Shown here: in pieces, positions 1 through 25,371 of the stretch
How the letters are laid out: each line of letters opens with the position of its first letter
Numbering within the stretch: position 1 is the stretch's first letter
From: Pterobdella sp. o SKG-2022
Lineage: Eukaryota > Annelida > Clitellata > Hirudinida > Piscicolidae
NCBI GenBank assembly: GCA_964035795.1
Contig: OZ038322.1
Span: 10,680,038 to 10,744,037, forward strand
DNA: 64,000 nt
Direction: 5' to 3'
The notes under the pieces: model-generated
Database searches by the model: none
Told to the model about the DNA's origin: nothing
What the model saw: the letters and a program-made list of their open reading frames with translations, nothing else
Position numbers and translations under genes: made by a program

Positions 1-840
1 ACGTGGGAAATTTTTGTGGTAAAATAAGGTTTTCATTGATAGAATTACATCGGGTTTTCAAATAATTATATTTTCATTTTAAGCTTTTTTCTATTTAAAT
101 ACGAAACGTCCTGTCTTCAACTTCCTCAGAATGTAGTGCTAGATGTTTTCTTTGGTAATAAAAAAAATTTCTCGGACTCATGCTGATAAAAGTCTTTAAA
201 TGGTTCTTTGAGGAAGATTATATGAGTATTTCTGTGAAATAAGTATCGACCAAAGCTACTCTTAACTAGTGCCTTTTAACGTCATTCCTAGGATAATATT
301 TTTTTAATGGTTTGAGCTGTAACTTCAGTTTCTGTTTTTATTTATCAATATAGCTGAAGGGTGTCTATCTTCATCACCAAATTTTATAAAAACATGTACT
401 TGAAGGCATTCGGATAACAGTAAGGTATTCTCTAAACAAGAATTGACTTTTTGAGTGTATCAGTGATAGTTTTTTCTAAAGGTTGGAAATTCTTAAGAGG
501 AGGTTTTGGTATAGAAAATTGTATCCCTCAAATCCGATTTACTAGCGGTACGCTTATGCTTTAAAAAATGACAAAACCTCTAAAAATAAACAAAAAATTG
601 AAAACTAAAGACAGTTTGGAAATTTTCGCCAAAGGTTCTTCAAACGTAATTTTACGCCAGTTCATGAAAATTATTTTAAATTTTATCAATAAAAACTGGG
701 TAATTTTGTTATAAATAGGTTTTACAGTTTTCATCTATGCTTCTGATAGAGTTGAAAAGATTTCCGTACAATTTTTAGTCAATTTGTACAAAGTTTTTAA
801 AAACACATGCATGATTCAAAGAAAATAATACTAATGAATT
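1..840. other. AT-rich sequence without a recognised gene
   Basis: Both strands are stop-rich. I recognise no protein family, RNA gene or repeat in this stretch. It ends at the 3' tail of the LINE that begins near 841. Confidence 0.5.
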
Positions 841-2880
841 ACTTATATAGCGCCTCTACGCATCGTTCACAGGCGCTCTGTTATGAAATGCTTGAAAAAG
901 GTTTTTAAGAAAAATAGGATAGGAAGAATGTAGATTAGGAGGAAGAGAGTTCCAAAGAAGTGAACCAGAAAAAGTAGTTTTAGCATAAGAATGAGAGAGA
1001 GAGATAATGAAAAGTTGACAGCGAGTAGAGAACCGTAGGCCAGCACGTTTAGGACGTTGTAAGAGGTTAAAAAGATAAGAAGGCGAAATAGAATGAGAAA
1101 TTTTATACATGAGAAAACAGATTTTAAAAGGAGAGTGAAAGTGAAGAGGTAGCCAATGAAGATCGACAAGAGATGGGAGAATTCAAAAGTATGAAAGACC
1201 AGACGTGCTGCAGAATTGAAAGCTTTAGTTAGAGTTGCAGTAATCAAGACGAGAGAGAACAAGAAAGCAGACAAGAATCTTAAAAGAGGCATCATCGAGA
1301 TAAGAGCTCTGTCTGATACGACGTAGGTAAAAATAACAAGAAGCAACAGAGAGAATTTGAGGATTAAAAGGGGAGGAAGAATCGAGAAGAAAGCCAAGAC
1401 AACATATAGTGGAAGACGGATAGATAGTAAGGTCAGAGATCATAATGGAAGGGAAAGAGGAAGGAAGAGATTTGGACATAGAAAGAAAGATAAAGTTAAA
1501 TTTAGAGAGATTAAGTTTTAGATGCATGAAGTTACTCCATGAAAGAATAGAAGTAAGGAAAAGACTAAGCCTTTCAAGAGTAGAAGGAAAGAAAGAGAGA
1601 GGAAAAAAAGAGAAGATATAGGTGTCATCAGCTAAAAGCTGAATTTGAAAAGAGAAAGATTCGATAAGACAAGGGAGATGACAGGTATAAAGAATAAAAG
1701 AAAGAGGCCCGAAAATAGATCCCTGAAAAACAGATAGACAAGAGAAAAAGAAAAGTTGTTAATAGAAACAGTGGAGGAACTGTTAGAAGGATAGAGATAG
1801 AAGGAAAGTGAGAAGCCGAAAATACCAAAAGAAGAGTTGAGATGCTGCAGTAAAAGTGATTGGTCAACAGTATCAAAATTACAAGAGAAAGGAGAAGAGA
1901 AAGCTCAACAGGGTAGAGGGAAGAAGATTGTTAGAAAGTTGGAGGTAAATAGCTTTTTCAAGAATTTTAGAAAGAAAGTAAAGGTTAGAAATAGGACGGT
2001 AGTTGGAGATGATAGGAGGATCGAAAGAAGTTTTTTTCAGTATTGGAGTAATGATAGATGATTTAGAGGAGGTGGGAAATTTGGAAGTAGCTAGAGAAAG
2101 GTTTGTAAGATTGAGAATGATGGGATAGAAGAAAGAGGAGAGATCATTAAGAATTTTTGGGGAAATTAGGTCAAAGGAACAGGAAGATGAAGATACAGAT
2201 TTGATGATGGTGATGAGGTCTGTAAAAATGGTAGGAGGAAAAGTGAGAAAGAGAGACAGAGGCAGGAGAAGACGCTGGAGGAGTGTGAGATGATGAGTGA
2301 TCAGTTATAATGGAAAAAATCTTGTTGTGGAAATAGTCATGAAAATCTTGAGTAAAAAAAGGAGGAGGAGGGGATTGCTTAAAAAGAATACGATTAAGAT
2401 TTTTCCAACGAGAGGATGAAGGTGAAGCAGAGTTGATGGAAGAAAAAAAATTTGAGTGTTTTGAGTGGAAGAGAGAGCGATAGGTTGATAGGTGAGAATG
2501 CCAAAAAAACATGAGAGGAAGAAGAGGGAGAGTAACGATAAGAACGTTCAAGCTTGCGTAAGTACGTTTGGATGTGATGCATTTACCATCAAACCAAGGA
2601 GTTTTGAAGGAGGAAAGACGGTAGGTAAAAGATTTAATGGGAAGAAGCACATTCAAAGTATTAGTGAGAAAAGAGTTTAGAGCAAAAAAAAAGTCATCAA
2701 CGTCAGTGAAAGAAGAAGCAGAAAAAAGTTGGATGAAAAGTGTTTTGTCAAGTTGAGATCAGGAGCGAGTAGATACCTTGACAGTAGAGGAGAGTTTAAG
2801 GGAGTTGGTAGGGAAAGAACATTGAATAAGATAATGATCAGATAAGGAGATTGGGTGGGCAAGAAAACAATAGTATTATT
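841..2880 (-). mobile_element. Degenerate CR1/L2-like LINE, 5'-truncated, minus strand
   Basis: Minus-strand frames, broken by many stops and frameshifts, carry non-LTR retrotransposon signatures in the right order. An endonuclease-type Ser-Asp-His lies near 2840, followed by the post-endonuclease linker (about 2171-2656). A degenerate reverse-transcriptase region comes next, then the SRLDYCNS motif typical of CR1/L2 C-termini (about 1225-1260). The C-terminal LWNSLPPNL motif lies at about 950-970. The non-coding tail contains GGCGCTATATAAG (about 841-855), which recurs in other LINE tails of this window. The coding strand is strongly pyrimidine-biased, so the plus strand reads as a purine-rich tract. 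The 5' end stops at a foldback element. It is a dead copy. The clade is inferred from motifs only. Confidence 0.75.
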
Positions 2881-2962
2881 GAGTACAAAGCTTTTCGTTA
2901 ACAAAGTAATTTTATCAAGTACGTTAAAATTCCAACGTACTTGATAATTTTACTTTGTACTC
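2881..2962. repeat. Foldback element FB1 with AAGCTTTTCG core
   Basis: The right arm (2934-2962) is the reverse complement of the left side (2881-2925), with an insertion CTTTTCGTTAAC in the left arm; the loop is about 8 nt. The AAGCTTTTCGTTAAC motif links it to the other foldbacks here (15682, 29705, 29870, 49019). It abuts the 5' end of the LINE at 841-2880. Confidence 0.7.
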
Positions 2963-3770
2963 AAAAAAATTACTATTTGTGTTTAAATAAGTTGCAGTAA
3001 AACAGTAGTATATTTGTAGTTCTCCAAACAACGATGATGAAAGAAATGTTCCTCTCGAGATGTTTTTTTTTGAAATCGTAGTCTTTCCGTTTTATGGTGT
3101 CGAATTGTGTGCACTTTTCAAGTCGGCATCAGCCTCAGGGTCACTGGAAATGATTTAAAACAAATATTGGCCCTTATTATTTGGAGTGTTTTGAAAAGAA
3201 GCCATTTTGAGCTTTTACTTTCTTCGTGCATAAAACCGTAATTCGAACTACTTTCAATTAACTAGATTTAAAACATTTTGTTTCGTTTAGCAATTTTAGT
3301 TAGCTTTTTGAGAAATTCTAGTTTATATTCTCCAAATAGGAATTTAAAATTTTTATATCTGATAAATTCAAAAATGCTTGGAGAAATTTTTAGCTGTCTG
3401 GTTTATTTCAACCTTTTACCGAAAAATTTTTTTTTATACTTTATCTCTTAGCTTGGCATGCATAGTTATATTTGCTGATTCTCCAGTGGCCACATACAAA
3501 ACAGAAACGACGTCAGGCAAGTGAAGTATGACATTTGCAAAAATAAATTGATTTAAATCTTGTACTTGATACTAATCAACGAAAAATCAGCGAAAAACGC
3601 TGGATTCGACCTTTGAAGGAAAATACTTCAACAAGGAGTATCGTAAAAATATTTTAAAAATACTCCTTAAAATTATGTTTTCATGAAAATATTTATTTTT
3701 AATATATTTTAATAGTTTTCTAATAAAAATTCAATAGAACTTTTTATTCTAATAATCGCGAGACTTTTTA
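2963..3770. other. Intergenic AT-rich DNA
   Basis: No ORF with a recognisable domain and no clear repeat were seen. A short stretch after 2963 resembles the sequence following the foldback at 29705-29783 (shared GTTCAAATAA/TTGCAGTA-like bases), so the repeat unit may extend a little past the arm. Confidence 0.4.
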
Positions 3771-3834
3771 TTTATGAGTATAAAAATGTTTAGTGGTCCT
3801 AAAATAAAAGGTACAGGTAGGCAATTGCTTTATG

Positions 3835-4225
3835 GCCACCTATATATTCCCAGATGTAAGTTTAAATTTTTTTGGCTCATTTTCTGCGCTTTCAAGCTTG
3901 AACAACCTGCTTATTTTTTGTCTATCAGACACACACGTCAACCACTCAGATCCTTGCACTATGGCCTTCAGCTTCATCAACCTGTTTCTTCAAGCTTGTT
4001 TACTATTCTCACCAGGCTCCACTTCTGTGGAAATCCCTTCCTTCTAACTTGCGCCCATCGCCTTCTCTCGTGAACTTTCGCAAACTTTTGAAAACTCATT
4101 TATACCATAAACATCCTCAGTCATAATCTCCTACAAACCTTGAGCGCCTCTGAAGCAATCTTGAATTGATAACTGTACTCTATAAAAATCTTAATAATAA
4201 TAATAACAATAATAATAATATATAC
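3835..4225 (+). mobile_element. 3' end of a CR1/L2-like LINE, plus strand
   Basis: The plus frame around 4015-4125 encodes a LWKSLPSNLRPSP motif followed by VNFRKLLKTHLY, the usual last residues of CR1/L2-like ORF2, then a stop near 4123. The 3' tail has GAGCGCCTCTGAAGCAAT at about 4141-4158 and ends in an AAT/ATA microsatellite (about 4190-4220). The same tail recurs alone at 19315. The copy is heavily 5'-truncated, and more degenerate coding sequence may extend left to about 3835. Confidence 0.7.
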
Positions 4226-4923
4226 TTGTCCAAGAATCGCATGTTGTAAACTTTTTATTAATAAAATTTTGACAATTTGAGAAAAATCAAGTAAGAAACC
4301 TGAGTTAAAAAAACCTTCGTTTTGAAAAAAAATCGTTTCAAGGGTGCAAAATTGATATTTTTTATCTTGTTTTTGTGGGTTTTCCAATCAATAGTTGATC
4401 AAATGACCTTTTTTAGAGGATTTCGATACACCTCGTTCACATTGGCTCGTTTAGCTATTGTAAATTACGCAATTAACAGTTTTTTTTCCAAACAAAAACT
4501 ATTATTTTTTTCAAACTTTCTTTATTTTTTAATCTTTCTATTTTCCTAAAAATTTTGTACCATTAACGCCATAATAAATTTTCGGTTCAAATCGCATTAA
4601 ATGGTAGAAAATTTTTAGTTTTGACTTACTGATTCGTCTATTAAAACTGTATAATTGAAGTAGCACCTTGTAAAAAAACTATCGATCAGGCAACTTGCAT
4701 CTCGGTTTGGAACATACAATTTATCAAAATAGTATATATCGAACCAGGATTTTTACGCAGTTCACGATAATGTTTTTTTTGTGGTAAGAAGATTTAACTG
4801 ATAAACATATCTTTTTATTTAAGAAATATTCAACACAGTAAATAAGTAATGAGTTTTTAAAAATGGTTTTAGATGGATCATAACATTAAATGAAAAAATT
4901 TTAAATAACACAAATGAGTCAAA
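4226..4923. other. Intergenic DNA downstream of CDC37
   Basis: AT-rich sequence with no supported gene. It lies 3' of the minus-strand CDC37 stop codon and probably includes its 3' UTR. No clean AATAAA was placed on the minus strand close to the stop. Confidence 0.4.
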
Positions 4924-7449
4924 TTATTTTTCTTTTTCTTTAGTTGCTTCATCAATTTCCTCGTAAACTTCTTCTCCTTCCTTTTCTCCATCTTTTGCTT
5001 CTTCATTGTCTTTGGCATTTGGTACCCAAAGACCAGAATCCACGCAACGTTGTATATGGTATTCGGCATCTTCTTTGCTCAACTTCAAAACTGCTTCTTG
5101 GAGCATTCCGATGTCTTTTTTTTCAAAACATTCTTTCAATACCTACAAGTGCAAGTTTTTAGACAATCTATTAGCATAAGAAAAACATTTAAGAACTTTA
5201 GAAATTAAAATTGACACTACAGCTAATAGAAATACTATAGTTGCCAACGAAATTTAACAAAAAATTTGGAACAAGATGAATACTTACAGGGGGCAAAGAT
5301 TCAAAAACTTCCATTGGGTCTAAGCCTCCAGGCCCTAAACGTTTTTGTCTTTCTTCCTGGCATCAATTTATCTTATTTCAAACTATTATGTGCATACTAT
5401 TTACCTATAATTTGTTAATGCTTTTGAATATTTCATTAAAAAATTATAAAAAAAACAAAAACTTTAACTCAATGAAGCTTCAAGAATAATACCATGAACT
5501 TACTTCTTCAACTTCTTTCATAGCTTCTTCTATTTTAGCTTGAGCCCTTGTTTTCACTCTGTCTTTAAACGCTTCAAGCTCATCATTAAAACCTGTTGTA
5601 TACTGTTTCTCAGCCAGCTTGATTCTGGTTAATGAAATTATTTTTTAAATACTACTTTCATATATAACTATTATTTGGATTGAATAACAATAACAAGAGG
5701 ACAGAGATATAAATTAAAAATAAAATATTAAACTTAATTAAATTATAATATTGAATTGTGGAAAAAAAAAACAAAGATAACTCACCTTGAAAAGAAAGCC
5801 CTAACACAGCCCCTAGGGTCAATATCAAGAGACTTGGCAAGTTCCAAGATGAATTGCATCACTATGGTTTGGTGTGCTACATGGTTCATCAAATCATGTT
5901 TCTGTAAGAAGTAGTGTACATTTCAACTTTGTAAATAATTATCTCATTTTCTATTCTTATAATGAAAAAAATCAAAAATTACAGCACTAAAACTCGAAAG
6001 ATTATGAAAATAGAAGCAGAAAGAAATGAAATATTCATACTTAAATTTAATGTTTATACTTTGCAATCAATAAAAAATTTTTTGTGAAAAAAAAAAACAC
6101 AAACCTCTTCCACCTCCAAATTGATGCACCATATAACCAGGTAATTGGCAGTTTCCTCACACACTAGCTGAGAATTCTGAGTCAAAAATTCTTGTGAATC
6201 TTCATATTTTCTTAACATGCCTGCAATATTCATTAATGGTTCACAACATGAGCTTAACCATGAAAATTTTTTAAAGATTTAAATCTCAAAAATCGTAAAT
6301 GATATGATAATGAGATTTACCAAATTTTTTCATAAGTGATTCATTTTCTTTTGTGAATTTTTTCTGAAAATAATTTTTAAAAAAATTAATAAGACTTGAT
6401 TGATTGATAAAAGAAAATTTTTGATATACCTGCTTTTCCATTTTTTCATCTTCAGTTAAATTTTCTGTTTTTCTAGGTTGATCTTTATTTATGATCTAAA
6501 ATAATTGAAAATGAGTGTGGCCTATTGTATTAAATATAGACATAATACATAATATAATTTATTAAAAAAAGTAAAACTTATGATTTTACTGAAAATTTGA
6601 TCCTCAAGCCAGTGAAAAAATTAATGTGAAAATTACTACTATTATTATCAATATAAAAAAACTAACAAACCGTTTTGCTCTTTCCTTCATGGCAAATAGT
6701 GTCCACATTGAGTGGAGTTAACTGAAAGTTTATATCATCATTTATTCCAGTCAGATAATTTTTACTAATATTAATGATTTTAAGATACTTTTTCTTTTTT
6801 ACGCAATTCATCTTCCTTTTTTTCCCATTCCTCTTGTTGTTTTTGTAGTTCTGACAACTCTAACTTGAGCTTGGACATGTCTTCTTCAAATGGCTGTATT
6901 TTAAATATAATTATGTTTGGTTTTAATCAAAATAAAAAAAATAAAAATGATAAATATAAAAATTCGATTATTTTAATAAAAAAGTAATACTTTTTCACCA
7001 CTCTCTGCTTCTTTGAGTTTGTTCTTAATAGACGCTAGTTTTTGTTGGTTGCTGTAGTTATATATGATAAATTTACCATAAATTATAAAAATACTCATAA
7101 ACTAACTCAATCTTTCCTCTTTCGAGTTCTTCTTTCTCTTGTTTAGCCTTTTCCATACGCTCTAGTCGAGCTTGATGTCTCCATCTAAAAAGTGATGGAG
7201 TGTCAATATTTGGGTGAGTATCATCTTCGTCATCCGATACCTGAAAGAAAATTTATAATAAAACAATTATGAAGTTTTAAAACTTGAAAAAAAAAAACTG
7301 TTTATTCGCTAATTACAGAGAATAGTTAACAAAACGGTAGATATTCTAGAAGATTCTACACAGATATCGTAAAAATAAAACATAAAATGTGACAGAAATG
7401 AAAAAAAAACCTCAATATGATCCCATTTGCTATAATCTAACTTGCTCAT
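4924..7449 (-). CDS. CDC37: Hsp90 co-chaperone Cdc37, 12 exons, complete
   Basis: Coding exons (minus): 7411-7449, 7107-7240, 6991-7051, 6789-6893, 6671-6721, 6430-6495, 6321-6363, 6105-6220, 5786-5901, 5504-5624, 5288-5356, 4924-5142. They join in frame with GT-AG borders into 379 aa, close to the usual length of animal CDC37 (about 378). The N-terminus [13 protein letters not shown] followed by [11 protein letters not shown] is the family hallmark. Ser15 sits in the CK2 site (human Ser13) needed for kinase-client binding. Further matches are [10 protein letters not shown], a Lys/Glu-rich coiled coil (residues about 45-115), [12 protein letters not shown] in the Hsp90-binding middle domain, [15 protein letters not shown], and [12 protein letters not shown] near the C-terminus. 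The tail is acidic/lysine-rich. By family knowledge the protein is cytosolic and delivers protein kinases to Hsp90. Start: the first ATG, supported by the conserved N-terminus. Introns are about 60-365 nt. Confidence 0.97.
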
Positions 7450-7776
7450 ACTGCCGGTATAAAAACTTAAAGATGGATCAACAAAACGGTAGAAAGATCC
7501 CGAATATAAAAACAGAATTTACATTCACTTTTTATGATTTCAGGTTTATATACTAGGTTTTAACAAAAAGTTTTCTTATTTAGTGAGTAAAACTTTGGAA
7601 TCTCTAGTATTTTTTTAAAGTTTGATAAATACTTCTGAAGCTAATTATTTTTTTTTTCCGGAAAAACAGTAAAAATGAAAAAATTTGTCGACCAATAAGT
7701 TTGCATAAGATATGTATTGCAAATTTAGATGGTGTTGTAATGTGCAGAAAAAAGTGAAATAAAACATAGTTTAGTT

Positions 7777-8000
7777 TTAGTTTTTCCTCTTGCATCCTTG
7801 GGAGCATATGGCTGCAACAACACTCCTCCAACGTACTCGGTTCTTTAGCTCGGCCCATGTCATTCCGGTAGCCTTCAATTTTGCCTCGATGCTTCTCCGC
7901 CAGGTCTGCTTAAGTCGGCCAACTTTTCTCTTCCTCTGTGGGTTCCAGTCCAGGGCTTGTCTAGTGATGTAGGGTTCTGGTGTGAAATGGAACATAAGAT
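7777..8000 (-). mobile_element. LINE ORF2 C-terminal fragment
   Basis: The minus strand encodes ITRQALDWNPQ, then GRLKQTWRRSIEAKLKATG, then RVRWRSVVAAICSQG and a stop. This is the C-terminal signature of a common invertebrate non-LTR retrotransposon ORF2. Relative to the family pattern as I recall it, about four residues are missing between AELKN and RVRW. Only the last 70 or so codons remain. It lies just upstream of the CDC37 first exon and is unrelated to the host gene. Confidence 0.75.
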
Positions 8001-8079
8001 GAATAATATTGGTGTCAAGAAGCGAATCAAAGGTAGAAAGTTTCCAGGTAGAACAAAAGATACAAATGGATTGAAGCAA

Positions 8080-9010
8080 GTGAAACGATAGAAAGAACGA
8101 AATAAAAAAAAAATAAATTCATTAATTCATTTTGAAGATTTCAGTGGTTTCATCATACTTGGATAAGACTCGTTGTGATACGTGGAACATCCCATAATTT
8201 AGATTGTTCATAATTGTCAATCATTATAACTTTGTCTATTAAATAAAAGGTTGATTTTTTAACGGTTTTTTGTCAAATATTTATAAGTATGAAACTAAAA
8301 ATGTTAAATTTTACAAAACTCAGAAAAAAATTCTTTCCTTTTAATTGAATTTTTATGATCAACGTTTTTGCATACAAAAAAATGGTGAAGATATAATACA
8401 AAAATGTTTAGAAAGTATTTTGAAGCTTTTCGAATTAGAATCAGCAAACTGCATTTTGGCATTCAAACTTTGCCAGAAGCAATGTCTTTCGAGCCGAAAA
8501 GTTTCGTGGATAATGTAGCATTAAGGAATGCGAATAACTTCAGCCTCTTTAACATGAAAAGAAAGTGTAAAAAAACCATCGAGTTAATGTTTTTTTGGAA
8601 AACTGTTGAAATAGTTTATTATAAAAACAGCAGATCACAGAGCAGCTGATGTCACGTCGCTTCTCGTGAAATTTCGACTCTAGATTTCAATAAGTCAAAT
8701 TGTATTGAAGTTTTTTTTGAAAACAAATGTATCTTAAAAACTCTTTATTTTGGCATTTGAAATCAAAAGTTATACACTCGTTTTTAGTGAAACTTCCAAT
8801 TTAGTATTTAGTTTTTTTCTCAATAATCTAATTACATTTTTCATGGATGCCAAAAATATTGGTAGTATTTGAAGTCAGTAATGTAAAAACGTTATTCCTA
8901 TTTTTGGAGACATGACAAAAAAATGTTTCCCAGATTTTTAGTGAGATTAAGATAAAGAGATCTAACATACCAATCAATTACCTTGGTATTTTGGGGTGAG
9001 TCTGATCGAA
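8080..9010. other. Spacer between CDC37 and the USP6NL-like gene
   Basis: One 81-codon ORF (8404-8649, plus) matches nothing I recognise and has no splice or codon support. No RNA gene or known repeat was found. CDC37 (minus) and the TBC gene (plus) are divergent, so promoters for both should lie between 7450 and 11006. Confidence 0.4.
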
Positions 9011-9258
9011 CGAAGCGTTAATCTTTTTGCTGTGTTGTGATTAATTACTGAAAATTTCCAAAATTTGTATAAATCCGAAAAAAAATTTAATTGAAACAAA
9101 ATGATTATTTATTTTAAATTTGCAAAAAAAATCTTAATTTAAAGCAACCAATTAAGCTATAACATAAAATCAACTTTTAATAATTGTTTTTCTCAAAATT
9201 TGCAGAAAAATTCAAAATTTTAGCAGCTAATCAAAAGACAGCAAAAGATTAACCTTCG
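9011..9258. repeat. Large imperfect foldback
   Basis: The left arm starts CGAAGCGTTAATC at 9011. The right arm ends GATTAACCTTCG at 9258 and is its imperfect reverse complement over about 55-60 nt, including the TTTTGCTGT / ACAGCAAAA pairing. The loop is about 120 nt. It resembles an aged inverted-repeat (MITE-like) element. Confidence 0.65.
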
Positions 9259-9476
9259 TTTCCTTACACCCTCGAGGTATTTTACCGCTGGTAAAGTTCA
9301 TGGACTTCGCGATCAGGCAAAAAGTATTGAATACCGAGCCTATGGTTTATGAACCAATCATAGAACTTCAACAAAATTGTGAAAGTACTGAAATACTCAT
9401 TTTCAGAAGTTTTATAAAAAAAAAAACTAACATTCATCAACTAACAAAGCTTTTTGTACAATCCGTGAATATTTAA

Positions 9477-9650
9477 ACATTATGATACATGAATATTTAA
9501 ACATTATGATACATGAATATTTAAACATTATGATACATGAATATTTAAACATTATGATACATGAATATTTAAACATTATGATACATGAATATTTAAACAT
9601 TATGATACATGAATATTTAAACATTATGATACATGAATATTTTCAAGAAA
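9477..9650. repeat. 24-bp tandem repeat, about 7 copies
   Basis: The unit ATTATGATACATGAATATTT plus AAAC is repeated about seven times with almost no change. Because 24 is divisible by 3 and no stops occur, the array is open in a plus frame (repeating MIHEYLNI) and a minus frame (repeating FKYSCIIM). Those ORFs are by-products of the repeat. Spacing is uniform with no spacers, so it is not a CRISPR. Confidence 0.95.
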
Positions 9651-9742
9651 AAAAACTTACATTTTTTAAAGCCTATGATTGGTCCAATTTAAAACAGCTT
9701 TCTGCTGCTTGGAACTTCTTTAAAGTTCATGGTGTGTTTTGA

Positions 9743-10340
9743 CGTGGGAATGTGTGTATTATCGTGCTGAAAAAAAGTTCTCTAATTTTTTTTTGGCATT
9801 TTTGATAAAGCTCTTTCAGATATTTTAAAATTTGAAAAAGATATATTTATTCATTTGAAGTTTTTCGAAAAAAAAGCTTCCAAGCCTTATTTTGCCTACT
9901 GAAAAACTTTGGAGCTTGGTTTGAAGAGCAGGCCAATAATACTGGAAACTGTATGGACTAACCAGCATAAGTAATTTTCAATTTTAAAAACTATTGAGTC
10001 TCATTTGTGTTTCCCTTGCAGCTTCTACAACCTTTCGTTTAGAATTCTTCGACAAACACTGCGCCTATCGTATCATATCGATCTCTAATTGTTTTTTCAC
10101 TTAAGAAAGTGGTTGAAACTTTTTAATTTATATTAATATGAATTTAATTCTTAAATTTGGTTTTCAAATTACACTGTAAATTTATCATTCAATAAGAGTG
10201 CATAACATGCGAGGTCGTTTGTTTTTTTCTTTTTCAGACGCCGTCTTGTGAGATAACTAAATTATTAAATTAATATTTTTTAACAGAAAAAGTTTTTAGT
10301 TTTTAGTTATTTAGTTTTTTTTACGAATCTTTTTTTAACC
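9743..10340. other. Intergenic DNA
   Basis: No supported gene or structured RNA. AT-rich with poly(T) runs. A SINE begins at its right edge. Confidence 0.4.
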
Positions 10341-10344
10341 TTTT

Positions 10345-10540
10345 GTTGGCCCGTCTACCTCAGTGGTTGAGTGTTAGACTAATTATCTTGAAGCTACTGG
10401 GTTCGATCTCTTGTGAGCCGACAATTAGCACCTGTTCCACAGTGTGTTTTCATTACATTAAATTTATAGCAAGCGCTTCAAACTACAAGGAAAAGCGCTT
10501 AATAATTACCACATTAAATTACATTGCATTAATTTTTTTT
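10345..10540 (+). mobile_element. tRNA-derived SINE copy 1, plus strand
   Basis: The tRNA-like head starts GGCCCGTCTACC and has an A-box-like CTCAGTGGTTGAG and a B box GGGTTCGATCTC (about 10399-10410). The body has ACAATTAGCACCTGTTCCAC, then TTAAATTTATAGCAAGCG, and the end is ACATT-rich. The head and body match two other copies at 44671-44848 (minus) and 49463-49625 (plus). A tRNA gene is ruled out by the acceptor-stem mismatch, the conserved unrelated body and the multiple copies. Confidence 0.88.
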
Positions 10541-11006
10541 AAATTAAAAAGAGAATGAATATTCAAAATTTTTTTTATCTTTAAAAGCTTCAATGACTTG
10601 ACAAATTCAACTGATTATTTGATTGATCATTAGTTAGTGTTCTTATAAAAATCTATTTTTAGCCATCTTAAGACTAACCGTCTAAGGGAATAGATTTTCT
10701 ATCAGGCGGATGTAAACATTTGTGTTTCTTGTTCATTTTAAAAAGATTGTAAACTTTTTTAATTTTTAGGAACTTTTATTGGTGGCTCTGATTCATTTGA
10801 CTAAGCTTTCATTTGATATCGGACATGCTCTAACTAATTGTCAATTTCAACGATGAGTAATTATTTCTTTGAACTGCTTTCATAGGATTTAATCATTCTA
10901 GAATAATTTTAATATTGAACTTTGTGAAATTTGGATATCTCCACCATTGAAAAGCTGTTTAACAACATCTAACAAAAAAATTATTTTGAGCATAACATGA
11001 TTAAAA

Positions 11007-24159
<13,153 letters not shown>

Positions 24160-25303
24160 AGCATCTAGCTTCTTTATTATTCTTCATCAAAGTTATACTG
24201 TCCAGTATTTGTTGAGTGCTTGCTTCAATCATTTATTTGTTCATTGCAAAAAATTGCCTGGTGTTTTGCATTAGTTCGAGTTTATTTTTATTTGCATTAT
24301 CTTCATACTTACCTTATCTGACTTACCAATATCCAGCGTAATAATTTTTCTAGTACATGATATTTTTTTTGGCTATGTTCATCATTCATTCAGTCATAGT
24401 TTCTAAAGTATTTTATCCATTCAAAGTGAATTTACTTTTGTACTTTTTTTTATGATTTTGCCATATTCAAGTGCTACGAAGTGTATAAAAGCTTGTCTGC
24501 GTTCCACAACGAAGAAATTCTTTATTGCGCAACGTTTTTTAATAAATTTAAAAAATTAATTATAATTTTAAACTAAACGCTATAATAGGATTTTAAATGT
24601 TTTTTATTGCCAATGTGCTGTAGCTCATAAACCTTCTGAGACTGTGTGAAAGTTATAGTGAATTGAAAGTAATCAATACAATGAAAAGCTTAAAGATTAA
24701 AATATTTTTAGCATTAATTCATAATAATTTGACAAAAATTTTTTGATTTCCATTTTTATAAATTACATGAAATTCATTTTTGAAAATTCCAGAAGTTTTA
24801 AATCTTAAGAAAAACTAATCTTAATATTAAACATTAAAATGATTTTATAAAGAAATATATTAATGGTTAAAATTGTACTAAGGAAGGATAAAAATATATT
24901 ATTCTGGAAGTCTGAGCTATAAAGTGCATCAACGGGAAGGGTGTAGTTACCGATGATAAATGGTGAAGTTAGCTAAGTGCACATAAAAATTGTAAATTTT
25001 GTATCTATTCATTAATTTTTCAAGCCTAGGAACTGTTATTGTAAAAAACTAAAGATGAAATTTTAACAAAGTAAAAACATAAAAAAATAAGTAGACTAAG
25101 TAGAATCATAAATAAAAATGTTCTAAATTTCTTGGATTAGTGAAAATACCTAATACAAGCTCTGTATGGCCATACTAATTGCTTGTAGTAGCAAGAAGGT
25201 TGACCGTGGTTCTCTATTTAAGAATAATATTCGAAGTTTAATCGAATAAAATAAAGAGAAATTTGAAAGCGAAATAGAGCGTTCAGAAAGTTTTAATGAA
25301 ACT
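24160..25303. other. 3' UTR and spacer after the TBC gene
   Basis: The first about 390 nt probably form the 3' UTR of the TBC gene, with AATAAA at 24541. A short stretch at about 24490-24515 (AAGCTTGTCTGCGTTCCACA) resembles one near 26286. No further gene is supported. Confidence 0.5.
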
Positions 25304-25371
25304 GATACGTTTAAATTTTTTTTTTCATTTTATATTGTTTATTGAGGAAGTTTACAGAAATTTGATAGAGT

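Noticed and set aside
8404..8649. 81-codon plus ORF
   Set aside because: No family, no splice context, and similar chance ORFs are common in this window.
9427..9742. Repeat-encoded ORFs on both strands; possible CRISPR array
   Set aside because: Uniform 24-bp tandem units with no spacers in animal DNA; the ORFs exist only because 24 is a multiple of three.
10345..10420. tRNA genes at the SINE heads (also 44775-44848 and 49463-49535)
   Set aside because: The same unrelated body follows each head and the acceptor stems do not pair, so these are SINE promoters, not tRNA genes.
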